A stretch of 64,000 nucleotides of DNA from Zeus faber (taxonomy: Eukaryota; Chordata; Actinopteri; Zeiformes; Zeidae), in the NCBI GenBank assembly GCA_960531495.1, contig OY482846.1:14948243-15012242 (forward strand). Reading direction: 5' to 3'. Shown here piece after piece: positions 35,206-46,992 of the stretch. The notes beneath the pieces are model-generated. The model was not told the origin of the DNA. It made no database searches and saw nothing but the letters and a program-made list of their open reading frames with translations. The position numbers were made by a program, and so were the translations under genes. The first letter of the stretch is position 1; every line of letters starts with the position of its first letter.

Positions 35206-36491
35206 GTGAGTCCATAATGGAATAAACATCCAGGAGGTTGGGTGGAGGAGAAAAATGGATTAAGTTTCTTGTGATGGATAAAACTATTGGTTTATCAAGA
35301 CATTATGGCATTGAGGATCAGAAACATGTTTTATATTAATAACGAGCCCTAATTTGAACACACATGCTTTCATCTTCGTTCAAACATAGAAAGTAAAGTG
35401 CGTATGCAAGTTTTGAACTACCGAAGGTTCAAAGGGTTAACTAGGAAAAAGTGTTAAATAAAAAATGACGGTGCTCAAAATGTATAGCGTTGTGTTAGTG
35501 TTATGAACGTGTTTAATGTATTATTGTGTTATAAGTATAATACTGTTATGTGTTAACATATTATCAACTAATTAATTGGATCCCCTTTTGTAATTGTTCC
35601 GATTTTTTTTTATTCTCAGAATTTTGGGGGTTAAGAGTGTGCAGAACAGGATGCCTGCTAGAGCTATGGACACGGTTGAGGTGTTGTTAGAACCGGGACG
35701 TCACAGACATCTCGTGGTTCAAGTTTCGTCCAAATCGATCCAGATATGGAACAGAAAATAGTGAAAAACCAACAAAATTAGCTGAACATTTGTGCTTCAC
35801 TGACACGTTTATGTTGGAAAACCTTCGATTAGGTAATGGAAAGAGATTAGTTTTAGAATAAGATGCTTTGTGACATTATCCAATTTGCCATAAATGTGCA
35901 GGTTGTGGTTCTGAATGTTCATTCGCGTTGTGTGCAGTGCTTGGTGTAGCGTGAATCGCTACACCAAGTGGTTAGAGATTACAAACTAGGCGTCGTACCT
36001 GATAGATGTCGGTGGGGCTTCGATTGATATTTGATCTCTTTTGTCTTTTTGTAAATTAAGAGATTGTATTCCGATATAACCCTGTGCTAGATGCAGAGTT
36101 TTGATTCTCCTTACTTTGCTGGATTCGCGGAAGTGGTAAGATAGAAAATCAACAAGTGCATGATGAGTTCATATTCTCCGAACAAATTGTATGGTAGTAT
36201 CCTGAAAATTGCAAGTAATCAAGTAAATGAATATATCCACAGAAACTCGTGACAACCTCAAGTCAAGTCCACCCGACTGGGAATAATTGATGCATTCATG
36301 TACTAGGAACACGTCCGAGACCTAGAACCGTGAAATTCTAAATAGCCACAGAAAGATGCCTCAAAATGTATTGCTGCCTGCAGCAATATTCAATATTATT
36401 ATTGTTATTTTGCTATTAACACATTTTTCATAACACACATGTTGTATTAACACCTATGTTGTTATTAACTGATATTTCTCCCACCACCCAG
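35206..36491. other. intron 27, nothing recognised
   Basis: A short inverted pair (GTGCAGTGCTTGGTGTAGCG / CGCTACACCAAG near 35933-35970) is the only structure noted. No gene. Confidence 0.5.
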
Positions 36492-36671
36492 GGCCTGCTG
36501 AAGGAGACGGAGCGACGGAAGGCGGACCTGGCCTCCCTGATGGAGACCAGCGCAGGGCTGCAGACCCTGGTGGAGGCCAGCGGAGCTCAGCTGGACCAGA
36601 GGCTCTGTGGACTCAACGAGACCTGGGGACGGGTCAGGACCTGGACCGAAGACTGGCTCAGTGCTGTGCTG
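36492..36671 (+). CDS. utrn: utrophin exon E28: spectrin repeat 12
   Basis: GLLKETERRKADLASLMETS through GRVRTWTEDWLSAVL; RVRTWTEDW is utrophin-specific. 180 bp, the same as DMD exon 35. Acceptor CACCCAG, donor CTG|GTTAGG. Confidence 0.97.
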
Positions 36672-37228
36672 GTTAGGACTAAGCTAAAAAAACAATGTCT
36701 CACTACGTATTTAAATGGGACTACATAGATATAGATAGATATATATAGTCTTATTATAGTATGAATTGTGCTTTACCAAATTGAAGTTTGAACTTGTGCT
36801 CTGTAGTGAGGACTTCTCATCATGTAAATAAAAGGGAATTTGGTTCTTGTTTGAATTAGGAACGGGGACCAGAGAACATTTTACTAAACATGTGGTAAAG
36901 TTAATAGGTTGAACTGAAGTTTGGGGGGGGTGGGCGACACGAGACTGTTTATGAATTCAAAATCCCATATGAACTAAAATATGGTATCATTAATAACTGA
37001 ATTATGTTTATTGCAATATGATTACATCTTAATTTCATGATCACTGAAAGGTGATGATAAAATGTAATTATTTCCCCCGTCCCAGCATATTTTATATTTA
37101 ATAGTTGATTTCTTCCTAGCCCCAGCAAATCATTTTTAGAAGAATGATAGATTTCCTTGTAGCAAAAAGGGACAATCGCATGCAAACAACAGAAAAGTGA
37201 GATTTTTTTGGGGATTTGTCCCCCTCAG

Positions 37229-37357
37229 AGCCACCAGAATGAGGTGGAGATCTTCGACGAAAACCTGGCCCACATCAGCACCTGGCTCTACCAGACCCAG
37301 ATCCACCTGGACGAAGTTGAGAGGCTGCCCCCTGCTGACCGGGAGAAGGTGGTGCAG
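37229..37357 (+). CDS. utrn: utrophin exon E29: spectrin repeat 13 start
   Basis: SHQNEVEIFDENLAHISTWL then YQTQIHLDEVERLPP, matching human IFDGNVAHISTWLYQ. 129 bp, the same as DMD exon 36. Acceptor CCCCTCAG, donor CAG|GTAAGA. Confidence 0.97.
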
Positions 37358-38183
37358 GTAAGAAGGGGTTAGGTGGAGTTAGTTTTTCTCAATTGCTTAG
37401 ACATAATTCTGGAACAACTCACCATTTTCTCAAACCTTCACATACAATTTTAAAAACTCAGACCCAACGGTACAGACATCTAACATCTGGGTCCCAAATG
37501 AAACTTTGCCGCCAGACAATACACACAAGCTGTCCAAAACACAGGCTTCATGACTGTTTGTTACACACTGGAGGGATTAATTCAAAACACTGCTCCCAAA
37601 ATATTTAGAATAGGTTTTCAGAGAAATAATTTAGAACTTCATAAAGTCAAAACACTGACTATCGAGATTATGTTTTCAGTAACACCCTTGGGAGAGAAAT
37701 TCAAAACCGTACTGTAGTAAATATCTCTTACATCAGAGGGCAAGGGAATACTACTGTATATGCTGTTTTGATAAAAAAAACCTGACCTTTGAAATGTCAC
37801 ACTGACAAAACATGCACAGTAAAATACCCATTTCCAAAAGCTTTATTTCAAAATGCAGCAAATGTACAGGTTACTCAGCATCAGCGCCTTGAGGGGATGC
37901 ATTCAGCATTTTTTTATTATACTTTTAATTAAATAGTTGTTGTATTATATTACAATACATGCTGATACAATATTGTTTCATTGACATACATATGACAAAA
38001 TGACATAGTAGTGTTAATGTCATCCCCTTGTGTTAGCCTATTTATTGACCCTGCCATTCTGATTGGTGTGTTAACAATTCTGAGGCTTAGTTTGTGCACC
38101 TGTAGAAAGGTGTGATCCTTGAGTTTAGGTTGTGATGACATGAGTTAATTATATTGAGCATGTGTTTGTTCTGAATGTACATA

Positions 38184-39859
38184 CACCGATCAGCCACAAC
38201 ATTAAAACCACTGACAGGTGAAGTGAATAACATTGATAATCTCGTTCCAATGGCACCTGTCAAGGGGTGGGATATATTAGGCAGCAAGTGAACAGTCAGT
38301 TCTTGAAGTTGATGTTTTGAAAGCTGGAAAAATGGGCAAGTGTACAGATCTGTGCCACTTTGACAGGGGCCAAATTGTTCTGGCTAGATGACTAGGTCAG
38401 AGCATCTCCAAAACAGCAGGTGTTGTGTGGTGTTCCCAGTATGCAGTGGTGAGTACCTACCAAAAGTTGTCCAAGGAAGGACAACTGGTTAACTGGAGAC
38501 AGGGCTCATTAATGTGGGGAGCAAAGGCTAGCCCGTCTGGTCCAATCCCACAGAAGAGCAACTGTAGCACAAAAAGGTTAATGCTGGCTATGATAGAAAG
38601 GTGTCAGAACACACAGTGCATTGCAGCTTGCTGCGCATTAGGCTGTGTAGCCGCAGACCAGCCAGAGTGCCCATGCTGACCCCTGTCCACAGCCGAAAGC
38701 CCCTACAATGGGCACGTGAGCATCAGGACTGGATCATGGAGGAAGGTGGCCTGGTCTGATGAATCATGTTTTCTATAAAATCATGTTGGATGGCTGGCTG
38801 CATGTGCAACGTTTACCTGGGGAAGAGATGACACCAGGATGCATTATGGGAAGAACGCATGGCGGCGAGGCAGTGTGATGCTCTGGGCAATGTTCTGCTG
38901 GCAAACCGTGTTTCCTGGCATTCATGTGGATGTCACTTTAACACGTACCACCTACCTAAACATTGTTGCAGACCAAGTACACCTCTTCATGGCAACGGTA
39001 TTCCCTGATGGCGGTGCTCTCTTTCAGCAGGATAATGCGCCCTGCCACACTGCAAAAATTGTTCTGAAAGCTGCTTTCGCAAATGCACTCCGGACAATAT
39101 CTGGATAATCAGGTTCGGATGTTGTCCGTAGTTATCCTTTCACACATGTAGCTCACAACAGATTGTCTGTGTGAGATGCATTTACACTTACCTGGAAATA
39201 CTTGGTTTAGACGAGGGGCGCACGCAAGATGGCAGACGAGGCTACAGACTTGTCTTTTTTTGCATTGATACTCCATGTATTTGGACGTAATATAAATGAA
39301 AGAGTGGAGAAGAATATAGAGGAAAGCAGAGAGGAGTAGGAAGCAGCTACGCTGGCGCATGATAGAAGTCATCATCACGCGACATGCCCACTCGCTCGCT
39401 GTGAATGCTTCGGACAATAACCTGCTCTGTTCACATATACCCCTCAATTGGACATTATGTGGACTTTGTACTAGTGTGCTGGCTGGGTAAAGTCAGGGTA
39501 ATGTCAGGTCCAAATGATTCGGACCATTTGCTTTCACACATACAGCTCCTCCAGGTAATATCCGGATTATTTCAGGGTTGCAGTGCATGTGTGAAAGCAG
39601 CTAAAGATTCCAAATTCCCAAGATTTCAATCCGATCGAGCATCTGTGGGATGTGCTGGAACAACCAGCCCGATCCATAGAGACCCTACCTCGCAACTGAC
39701 ACAACTTAAAGGATCTGCTGCATCTTGGTGCCAGATACCATAGGACACCTTGAGAGGTCTTGTGGATTCCATGCCTAAATGGGTCAGAGCTGTTTTGGTG
39801 GCAGGAGGGGCACCTACACAATATTTGGCAGGTGGTTTTAATATTGTGGCTGATTGGTG
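38184..39859 (+). mobile_element. Tc1-type transposon, family T1 copy 1, carrying a second element
   Basis: Inverted ends CACCGATCAGCCACAACATT and GTTTTAATATTGTGGCTGATTGGTG are flanked by TA on both sides (38182-38183, 39860-39861), the Tc1/mariner target duplication. The transposase is broken by frameshifts. A recognisable piece reads GSVMLWAMFCWQ and FPDGGALFQQDNAPCHTAKI, with the Asp of the DDE box in QQDNAPCHTA. The region after that is interrupted by the element at 39069-39602, after which IEHLWDVLE-type sequence resumes. Confidence 0.92.
39069..39602. mobile_element. non-autonomous DNA transposon, family E copy 2, nested in Tc1
   Basis: Ends AGCTGCTTTCGCAAATGCAC and GTGCATGTGTGAAAGCAGCT-like (right end GCAGTGCATGTGTGAAAGCAGCT) are inverted. 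The interior words CTGGCGCATGATAGAAGTC and GACATGCCCACTCG are the reverse complement of those in the 20812-21454 copy. It inserted into the transposase gene and so is younger than that Tc1 copy. Confidence 0.82.
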
Positions 39860-40145
39860 TATGGTGCAATGACTTATTTATTTGACCTCTTTTGTGTAAG
39901 GTTTTGCAGAAAGCTATTTGATATTTGAAACGTGTGTGGAAACAGGTGAATAGTGTTTATGGTTATGGGAGAGTGTGTGTATTTGAGAATGGCGTAAGGG
40001 TATGGGTTTTTGTGCTCCAGGAACCAGTATGTAAATGGGAGTGGTCGGTATAAATAAATGGATACATCCAAAGGTCCTGGTTATGAACCCCCCTTTTTCA
40101 AAATATAACAAAGACAGTTTTACACATTGTGGTGTTTTTGAGCAG

Positions 40146-40316
40146 CGCATGCAGGAGGAGCAGCAGGAGCTTATGCTGCGGGTGGACAGCGTTAGGGAGC
40201 AAGCAGTGATCCTGATGACCAGCAGGGGGCAGGCATGCAGGGACCTGGTGGAGCCCAAGCTGGACGAGCTCAACAGAGACTTCCACAAGGTCTCCCAGCA
40301 CATCAACACGGCCAAG
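40146..40316 (+). CDS. utrn: utrophin exon E30: spectrin repeats 13-14
   Basis: RMQEEQQELMLRVDSVREQA through LVEPKLDELNRDFHKVSQHI, close to human [20 protein letters not shown]. 171 bp, the same as DMD exon 37. The acceptor is the tandem GAGCAG; the downstream CAG gives the 171-bp exon, the upstream AG would add one Gln. Donor AAG|GTAGAT. Confidence 0.95.
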
Positions 40317-40407
40317 GTAGATCCAGGAACACAACCAGATCATGATAAAGAGGTTATGATTAAATAAATGACTGAAATTTGACCCATTGTCTCTTTTCCC
40401 CTTATAG

Positions 40408-40461
40408 ATGATCAGCAGTCTGGAGCCTGGTGCAGTGGAGATGCTGCTGCACTCACCTCAG
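40408..40461 (+). CDS. utrn: utrophin exon E31: micro-exon in repeat 14
   Basis: 18 codons, MISSLEPGAVEMLLHSPQ. It lies where human utrophin has [20 protein letters not shown], an insert not present in dystrophin. Intron before it is only 91 bp. Acceptor CTTATAG, donor CAG|GTACAG; phase 0/0. Confidence 0.82.
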
Positions 40462-40489
40462 GTACAGTACAATGGAAGTACCACTTTAA

Positions 40490-40905
40490 ATCTAGCCAAG
40501 TTCTTTAAAGAGCACCTAGTATGAAAACCCCCACTTTTTCAGTGCTTGTGTACATACATTTGGGTTTCTGATGGGCCTACTAACACACAAACTGTGAAAT
40601 AAGACTACCCAGTCAGTTTTTTATGAGCTGCCAATTTCATAAAACATACGATTAAACAAGCCATTCAGATTTGTCTACCAAGTCTACGTCATATTGCGTC
40701 TCCTTAGAATTATAACTAAGCCCCTCCTGAGTAACTCCACCCATGGCTTGAGTGACACTGCTAGTGGGTTCGTTGGCTAAGAGCTTAGCTAAGAGCTAAG
40801 CATGGGAAGTGCTCTGTTGTTGACTGCACAGAGCACCACAAGTCTATTAAATTAAAGAGGAACTTATACCATCTGTCTGTGACAAAACTGCAGATGATGG
40901 AAATG
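40490..40905. other. intron 31, possible MITE
   Basis: AAAGAGCACCTAGTATGAAAACC near 40507 resembles the left end of a fish MITE, but no right end was found. Nothing coding. Confidence 0.35.
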
Positions 40906-41068
40906 TAAGTGTTTCAAAAATAATTGTGTATTGTCTGTAACATTGATCCGCTTAGCGGATCCTTGTTGGAACAAACTTTTACACGAGGCCTTGTAGATCT
41001 TATATGAGTGAAGATTGAGCAACTGGATTGCTTACTTCTCGGCTCAAAAGTGTTGTGCTGTCTCCCAG

Positions 41069-41224
41069 CAGGCCCTGCAGAGCCAGCAGACCCAGGTAGA
41101 GGCTGCTGGACCTCCAGTCGGAGGCTGGACCCCAGGGGATTTCCAGGACCTCCAGGTTCAGATCCAGCATGTACTGAGGACTTTGCAGCAGCAGGGTCCA
41201 GCGCACGTCCTGGATGACGACAAG
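41069..41224 (+). CDS. utrn: utrophin exon E32: repeat 14, diverged
   Basis: QALQSQQTQVEAAGPPVGGW then TPGDFQDLQVQIQHVLRTLQ and VLDDDK. Corresponds to human FSDLEKLENDIENMLKFVE. The acceptor is CCCAG|CAG, a NAGNAG site (41069 or 41072, a one-Gln difference). Donor AAG|GTTCAC. Gln- and Gly-rich start. Confidence 0.88.
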
Positions 41225-41513
41225 GTTCACACAAACACTTCAGTACTTTGTTAAAGGGATCCTATCCATTGATTATGTTCCGAATCAACTTTGCTTAATT
41301 AACTTTGTTTACCAATGTACTTGCTGAAACTATTGATAGCTATTGTTGTTTACCACACAATACCATTATATAATGATTGTAGAGTCGGCAGTTGCTCACT
41401 AGGAATCATGATATTGTATTCTATGGTTGTAACGTTACAATTTTAATTTTAACATTAATAGGAGCACTCTGCTGTGTAAAAACAAACTTCTATTCTTTAT
41501 TATTAGTATTACT

Positions 41514-41514
<1 letters not shown>

Positions 41515-41559
<45 letters not shown>

Positions 41560-42170
41560 GCTTTATTTATATAGCAACTTTAAAAACACAGTTTACAAAG
41601 TGCTTTGACAGATGAAATAAAAGCGTGCTCCGATCAGGAATTGAAAAGGCAAAGGAACATTGATAAACAGGAATTAAATTCATTCATTAGATTGAAAAAG
41701 CGGATAAAGAGACAATAATAATAAATAAATAAAATTTCCTAATAAGAAATATAAATCAAAAGGAAAACACTTAAAATAAATAAGTTAATAAAAAAATTGA
41801 AATAAAATAAATAAAGGGGGCAACATCACATTAAAGCACATCTATAAGAATAGGTTTTGAGAAGTGATTTAAAATAAGTCACGGATTCTGCCGGCCGTAT
41901 CTCCTCAGGCAGGTCGTTTCAAAGCAGAGGGGCCCCTGACAGAAAAGACACGGTCACCTTTAGTTTTAAGTCTAGACTTTGGAAGAACGGCCCCGCCTGA
42001 GGATCTGAGGCTGCGTACTGGCTCATGGGGGCGCCATATCATTTTATGTAGCTGAAGTCAGACCCAGCCAAGCTTTAAAAGTGATCAGTAAATTCTGAAA
42101 GTTGATTCTAAACCGACAGGGAGCCAATGGAGAGAAGCCAGGGTTGTGGTAGTAACTAGTTGGATGCGGG
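41515..42170 (-). mobile_element. LINE 3'-tail-like repeat with (TAA)n
   Basis: A (TAA)n array (41517-41559) is followed by GCTTTATTTATATAGCAACTTT, the start of fish LINE 3' tails read backwards, then AGAAGCCAGGGTTGTGGTAG-type words. No open frame. Confidence 0.55.
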
Positions 42171-42572
42171 AGAGTGACTTTTGGAGAGTCATTAAGCGCT
42201 TACAGAGTTAAACTTGGATAAGCATTACATCCTTGACTACAAATCTCAAGGAGTGTCACGTCTAGATGTCGAGCTGTGTTATCAGAGTTTATGACGCTGT
42301 GCACACACACAAACACACACACATTCACAGAATCCGACCAATCCACAGCAAGGTCAGCGTACCAGCTACGAAGCTGGTTTCTTTTTGGCCACTTTTTATG
42401 GCTCTACTCCACTTCGAGCAATGTTTTTATTTTTTTATTTTTTAACCTTTAGAACTATCTTAAAAAATGTAACATACCTCAACAACTATTACAAGTCTTT
42501 TGTTCCCATTTAATGAAAGGAATTACAAAAAAATTACTTTGTCTGGACTCAAATCAGACACAAAAGACGGTT

Positions 42573-42733
42573 CTTTTTTTTTTTTTTTTTAACCTGTGCT
42601 GTCAGCATTCTTGGCATACAACATGGAGTATTTGTATGCCATTGCATCATGGACAGAGTTAATCTGCAAGTGGTGTTCAAGTATCGACTTGCAGTGCAAC
42701 TCTGTTCATCCTTTAATCATCAAGAACTGTTGG
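42573..42733 (+). repeat. short interspersed repeat, family A copy 2
   Basis: T run followed by AACCTGTGCTGTCAGCATTC, then GAGTATTTGTATGCCATTGC, ending CCTTTAATCATCAAGAACTG. Same order of words as copies at 1 and 52472. Confidence 0.75.
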
Positions 42734-42739
42734 GCCCCC

Positions 42740-45700
42740 ACGCCCACCCTTGCAAGTGCGAGGCCCGCCCCTTCCAGCCACGAGCCCCGAGCATCCATCC
42801 ACGTAGTCGAGTGTGCTCAGCGCAGGGCACCTGGATGTCAGGGAGGGCCATAGAAAAGGTGTTGTTACAAATAAGCTTCCACAGGTTGATATCGGTGGAA
42901 ACAGAGAGGTCTCTTTCCCATTCCATGGTAGGTAAAGATAAAGTGTCATCTGTTTTTAATAAAAGTTTGTATATTTTGGAGAAGGGATATTTTTTAATTA
43001 CCTATATGTTCAATCATCGGAGGTGGTTGTAGGATGTTGTTCCTCAATTTTTTTTCTACTTTTAGAGACTGCTGTAGTGCAGAATTGCAGGAAACTCTGG
43101 CCACCGATATTATACTTTTGGGTTAAGGTTGGGAAGGATATAAGCAAATTGTTTTCAAGAATCTGTTCCAGATGAGTAATTCCTTGTCTTTTCCAAGACC
43201 TGAATATTATTGGTCTCTATTTTACCGGAAAATCTGGGTTGTGCCAGAATTGAGTGAATTTGTTTGGAAATTGTTTGACCACTGAGTTTGAGGAGTCTCC
43301 ACCAGGCTGACAGAGTTGTTGCGATGAAAGGGATTTTTTAAGCAATTATATTTCCATATTGATTTAGTAATGAGTGGGAGAGCAGATATTGATAAATCCT
43401 GACATTCTGTTTGTTAAATGTCTCGCCATTTATCGCCCAATTGTTGCTCTGGTTGTAACCATTTCATTATTAATTGAAGATGGTTCTAAATAGTAGTATC
43501 TAAATTTTGGGGCTGCTAGGCCTCCACAGTATTTGTTTTTCTGGAGTGTTGCTAATTTAATTCTCAGTTTCTTGAATTTCCAATAGAATTTATTGATTGA
43601 GTCTTGAGTATTAAACCTATTTACTGTTGGTTTGACTGGGTCATTGAAAATATATTGTTTATTTATGGTAGTATATTTATATTCACTGCTGTTATCCTAC
43701 CAATTAGTGAGATAGGTAGGTTCTTCCATCGAGTGAGGTCTTCTTCAAAGGATTTGAGCAATGGAATAAAGTTAAGGGTAAACACATCTGACAGATTGGT
43801 AGAGATATCAATTCCATGGTATCTAATGTTGCCCGTTTGTGATGGTTAAAGGAAGTTTCTGGGTCACAGCATTCCAGTCTTCCCCACTGAGCGGTAAGAA
43901 CGTGGTTTTAGTCCAGTTTATTGAATAGTCGGGATAGCTGAAATTTTAGATATAAGATTGAACTCTTCTGGTAGGAATGATATAGGGTTCCGTAAATACA
44001 ACAAAATATCGTTTGCATATAGACTGATTTTGTGAACAGAGTTTCATGTTTATATGCCAATGATATGACCGTTTTGTCAGATGGCTGCCGCGAGGGGTTC
44101 AATAAAAATGGCGAATAGTAAAGAGGGAGAGTGGGCATCCTTGTTTTGTACAATGTTGTAGAGTGAAACGCTGTGAAGTGTAACCATTGGTGATGACCGA
44201 AGCAGATGATGAGTTGTACAGAATTCGAATCCATTGAATGAGAGACTCTCCAAAGCCAAATTTTTTGAGGGTGGAAATGCGATACGTCCTGTCATACACT
44301 TTTTCGGCATCTGAAGAAGCAATAACAGTATTTAAGTTGTTCCTTTGAGATACTGTATGCTGATCAGACTGAATGAACTGCACATATGCTGGGTGAGTGT
44401 CTGCGCTTGACAAAGCCTGTTCGGTCTGGGTGAATTATAAATGGAATTACTTTTTCAATTTTGTTGGTTAGTGTTTTACTAATAATCTGTAAATCGCAAC
44501 TTATTAGGCTTATGGGTCTATAATTGGAGGTGAGGGTTGGGTCCTTAATGGGTTTGTGCAAAACTGAAATGAGAGCAGTATTCATGTGCGGAGCCATGGT
44601 GGAGGTAGACTTAATCTCTGTAACCATTCTGATGAATGATGGCGATATACACTACTCACAAAAAGTTAGGGATATTTGGCTTTGGGTGAAATTTATGGAA
44701 AATGTAAAAAGTTCACGCTACAATGATATTATATCATGAAAGTAGGGCATTTAAGTAGAAGCATGCAATGGTGATTTCCTCATCTCAAACAATTGATTGA
44801 AACAAAAGCCAACAACAGTGGTGGGTTTACCACAACAAAAAATGTCAATGTCTCATTAACTTGTCATGTGCCCTTGAGCATCAATTACAGCTTGACAACG
44901 ACGTCTCATGCTGTTCACAGGTCAACTTATTGTCTGCTGAGGCATGGCCCCCCACTCTCCTTGAAGGGCGGCCCTCAGGTCATTGAGGTTCTGGGGTACA
45001 GAGTGACGAGCCTCTACACGGCGACTCAGCTGATCCCATAGATTTTCTATGGGATTCAGGTCTGGAGAAAGTGCAGGCCACTCCATTTGAGGTGCCCCAG
45101 TCTCCAGCAGCCGTTCCCTCATGATGCCACCTCGAAGAGCTGGAGCATTGTCGTCCATGAAGATGAAATGAGGCCTGTGTTGTTCATGCAGGGGCACAAT
45201 GACTGGATGGCCAAAGGACGTCCACTTCTATGCCTTTCTGTGACTCTTCAGTCTCTGTATCTCTGTTGCAAGCTGCTGATGACACTCTGTGACACTCTAA
45301 GCTCAGTGGCCACTTCCCTCTGAGAACATCCTGTTTGAAGCCTCGCAATGGTGAGGTACTGTTGATCAATTGTTAGGTGTCGTCTTGGTCTCATGATGTC
45401 AAAATGTGAACAGCATGATGAAGAGGACTGTTTCAATACAAATTCTAATTGAACCGGGAAATGTATTGGTCGATTCATGGATCAAACACCTGTTGTGAAT
45501 TTTGCCGTTCAGCTCCTTGTTAGAGAACAGCAAGTTGTGCATAAAGTACTGAAACACTGAACAGTTGGACATGTGCGTTCAAAAGTTTAGAGAAGGTCAA
45601 ATTAATTTCACCTGTAAAGGTTATAGTGCATTTTAGGTTCATCCTGAAATTTCACCCAAAAGCCAAATATCCCTAACTTTTTGTGAGTAGTGTATATATA

Positions 45701-46060
45701 TTGAGAGAGTGGGTGAGAGTGATGCGAGAAGGAGGGAGGGAGGGATTAGGAAGGTGAGATGCGGTGTCCCAGTCGGTGAACCCGGTGGAAGGTGATCTGG
45801 TTGACGGTGTCCGTGGGGAGTTTCAGGGCAGTATGAAGTCTTTCACCCTATTTTCTGGGGACTCTGTGTTGTTCTCTGCGATCCCAGAAAATATGAGGTT
45901 GTCCCGCACACTTCTTAATTGGAAATCCAGGATAGTCTTTCATTATTTTATTTTTTTACAGCCTCCATCTCCGTTTTGACACTTACCTCAAGTTTTTAGA
46001 TCCGCGTTGTGTTTTTGCATTTCGCCGACCATGCGGTGAAGGAAATTAATCTCGGAAACT
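42740..46060 (-). mobile_element. L1-type (Tx1-like) LINE remnant, minus strand, broken
   Basis: Minus-strand reverse transcriptase pieces at 44627-44364 (NYRPISLISCDLQIISKTLT, HPDRTGFVKRR) and 44413-44099 (DAEKVYDRTYR, LKKFGFGESLIQWI, KQGCPLS) follow the RT order. A C-terminal piece near 42926 reads MEWERDLSVSTDINLWKLIC. Beyond the Tc1 insertion, 46060-45740 reads as an ORF1-like protein (RDNLIFSGIAE, FHRVHRLGH). Many frameshifts; the endonuclease is not visible. The whole element fills most of intron 32. Confidence 0.8.
44650..45692 (-). mobile_element. Tc1-type transposon, family T2, internally deleted, nested in the LINE
   Basis: Inverted ends of about 43 bp (CACTACTCACAAAAAGTTAG..GGATATTTGGC) are nearly perfect, with TA on both sides (44648-44649, 45693-45694). 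On the minus strand a helix-turn-helix start (MRPRRHLTIDQQYLTIARLQ, CSQREVATELRVSQSVIS) and a C-terminal DDE piece (FIFMDDNAPALRGG, MEWPALSPDLNPIENLWDQL) remain. The middle with the first catalytic Asp is missing, so it cannot move by itself. Confidence 0.93.
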
Positions 46061-46091
46061 GGGGTTTTTCTGAGAGTGGACCAAGAGTGGT

Positions 46092-46094
<3 letters not shown>

Positions 46095-46134
<40 letters not shown>
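46095..46134. repeat. (TA)n microsatellite
   Basis: About 40 bp uninterrupted, upstream of E33. Confidence 0.95.
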
Positions 46135-46137
<3 letters not shown>

Positions 46138-46333
46138 TTGTTTTGTTATTTGTTTAGAGCAGATTGTTGGTGTATCATTCGTGCCGCCATGTTGGACACT
46201 GTACTCACGTCTTCTCGCGAGATCACAGAATGCTTCCGTCTCTCACAGCATACTCCTTTCTCTCTGTAATCGGGTTCTATTTAACCTTTTTAAAATTATT
46301 ATTATTATTATTATTATTGTCATTTTTCTCCAG

Positions 46334-46474
46334 ATGGACGAGGAGAAGACGGGCGTGGAGGAGCTGCTGCGGCGGGGGGAGGAGGTCCTGCAGAGGGGGG
46401 AGGACGGAGGAAGAGCGGAGGAGCTGAGGGTCCTGTTGCTCAGGCTGCAGAGCCACTGCTCCACCGTGCACAGG
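46334..46474 (+). CDS. utrn: utrophin exon E33: repeat 14
   Basis: MDEEKTGVEELLRRGEEVLQ matches human MDEESAQIEEVLQRGEEML; ends LLRLQSHCSTVHR. 141 bp (DMD exon 39 is 138). Acceptor TTCTCCAG preceded by (ATT)n, donor AGG|GTGGGT. Confidence 0.95.
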
Positions 46475-46488
46475 GTGGGTGGCATGTA

Positions 46489-46510
46489 TGTGTGTGCGTG
46501 CGTGCGTGCG

Positions 46511-46565
<55 letters not shown>
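46489..46565. repeat. GTGC and (CA)n repeats in intron 33
   Basis: CGTGCGTGCG-type repeat then a pure CA array; together they fill most of the 136-bp intron. Confidence 0.95.
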
Positions 46566-46570
<5 letters not shown>

Positions 46571-46610
46571 AACACACAAGTGGACAAACCTTATGTTGGT
46601 GTTTTTTTAG

Positions 46611-46709
46611 GAGCTGAGGGTGACGCGGGTCCAACAGGTGATGGAAGTGACGACGGAGTCTTCCTCCTCTTCCTCGTTTTCCTTCATGGAACAGAGCAGA
46701 ATAGTAGAG
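46611..46709 (+). CDS. utrn: utrophin exon E34: linker with a six-serine run
   Basis: ELRVTRVQQVMEVTTESSSS..SFSFMEQSRIVE. 33 codons, phase 0/0. Partly similar to the start of DMD exon 42 (TVREETMMVMTE). In DMD one 195-bp exon covers this place; here it is split into E34 and E35. Acceptor TTTTTTAG is good; donor GAG|GTTGTGTG is weak and continues as a GT array. Confidence 0.8.
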
Positions 46710-46711
46710 GT

Positions 46712-46740
<29 letters not shown>
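46710..46740. repeat. (GT)n at the E34 donor
   Basis: The donor GT is followed by T and then by the GT array, so no normal +3 to +6 consensus exists. Confidence 0.9.
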
Positions 46741-46744
<4 letters not shown>

Positions 46745-46992
46745 AAAATATAAGAATAACCTGTTAAAATGTTTTTTGGCAACTAATTTCCTGTCATGAC
46801 TAAGCTTATTTGTTATTTATCCATCCATTTTTACACACATACTAGAGCTGTCACAATTATAACTTTCTTGTTCTGCAATCATGTTTGCATTCAAAGTTAA
46901 GGGGAAGCATTGTAAGCTCTGTATCCTAAAATATTAATTTTCACTTATTTCTCTTGATTTCTCTCCATGTAATACCCTTATGCGGCCACCAG

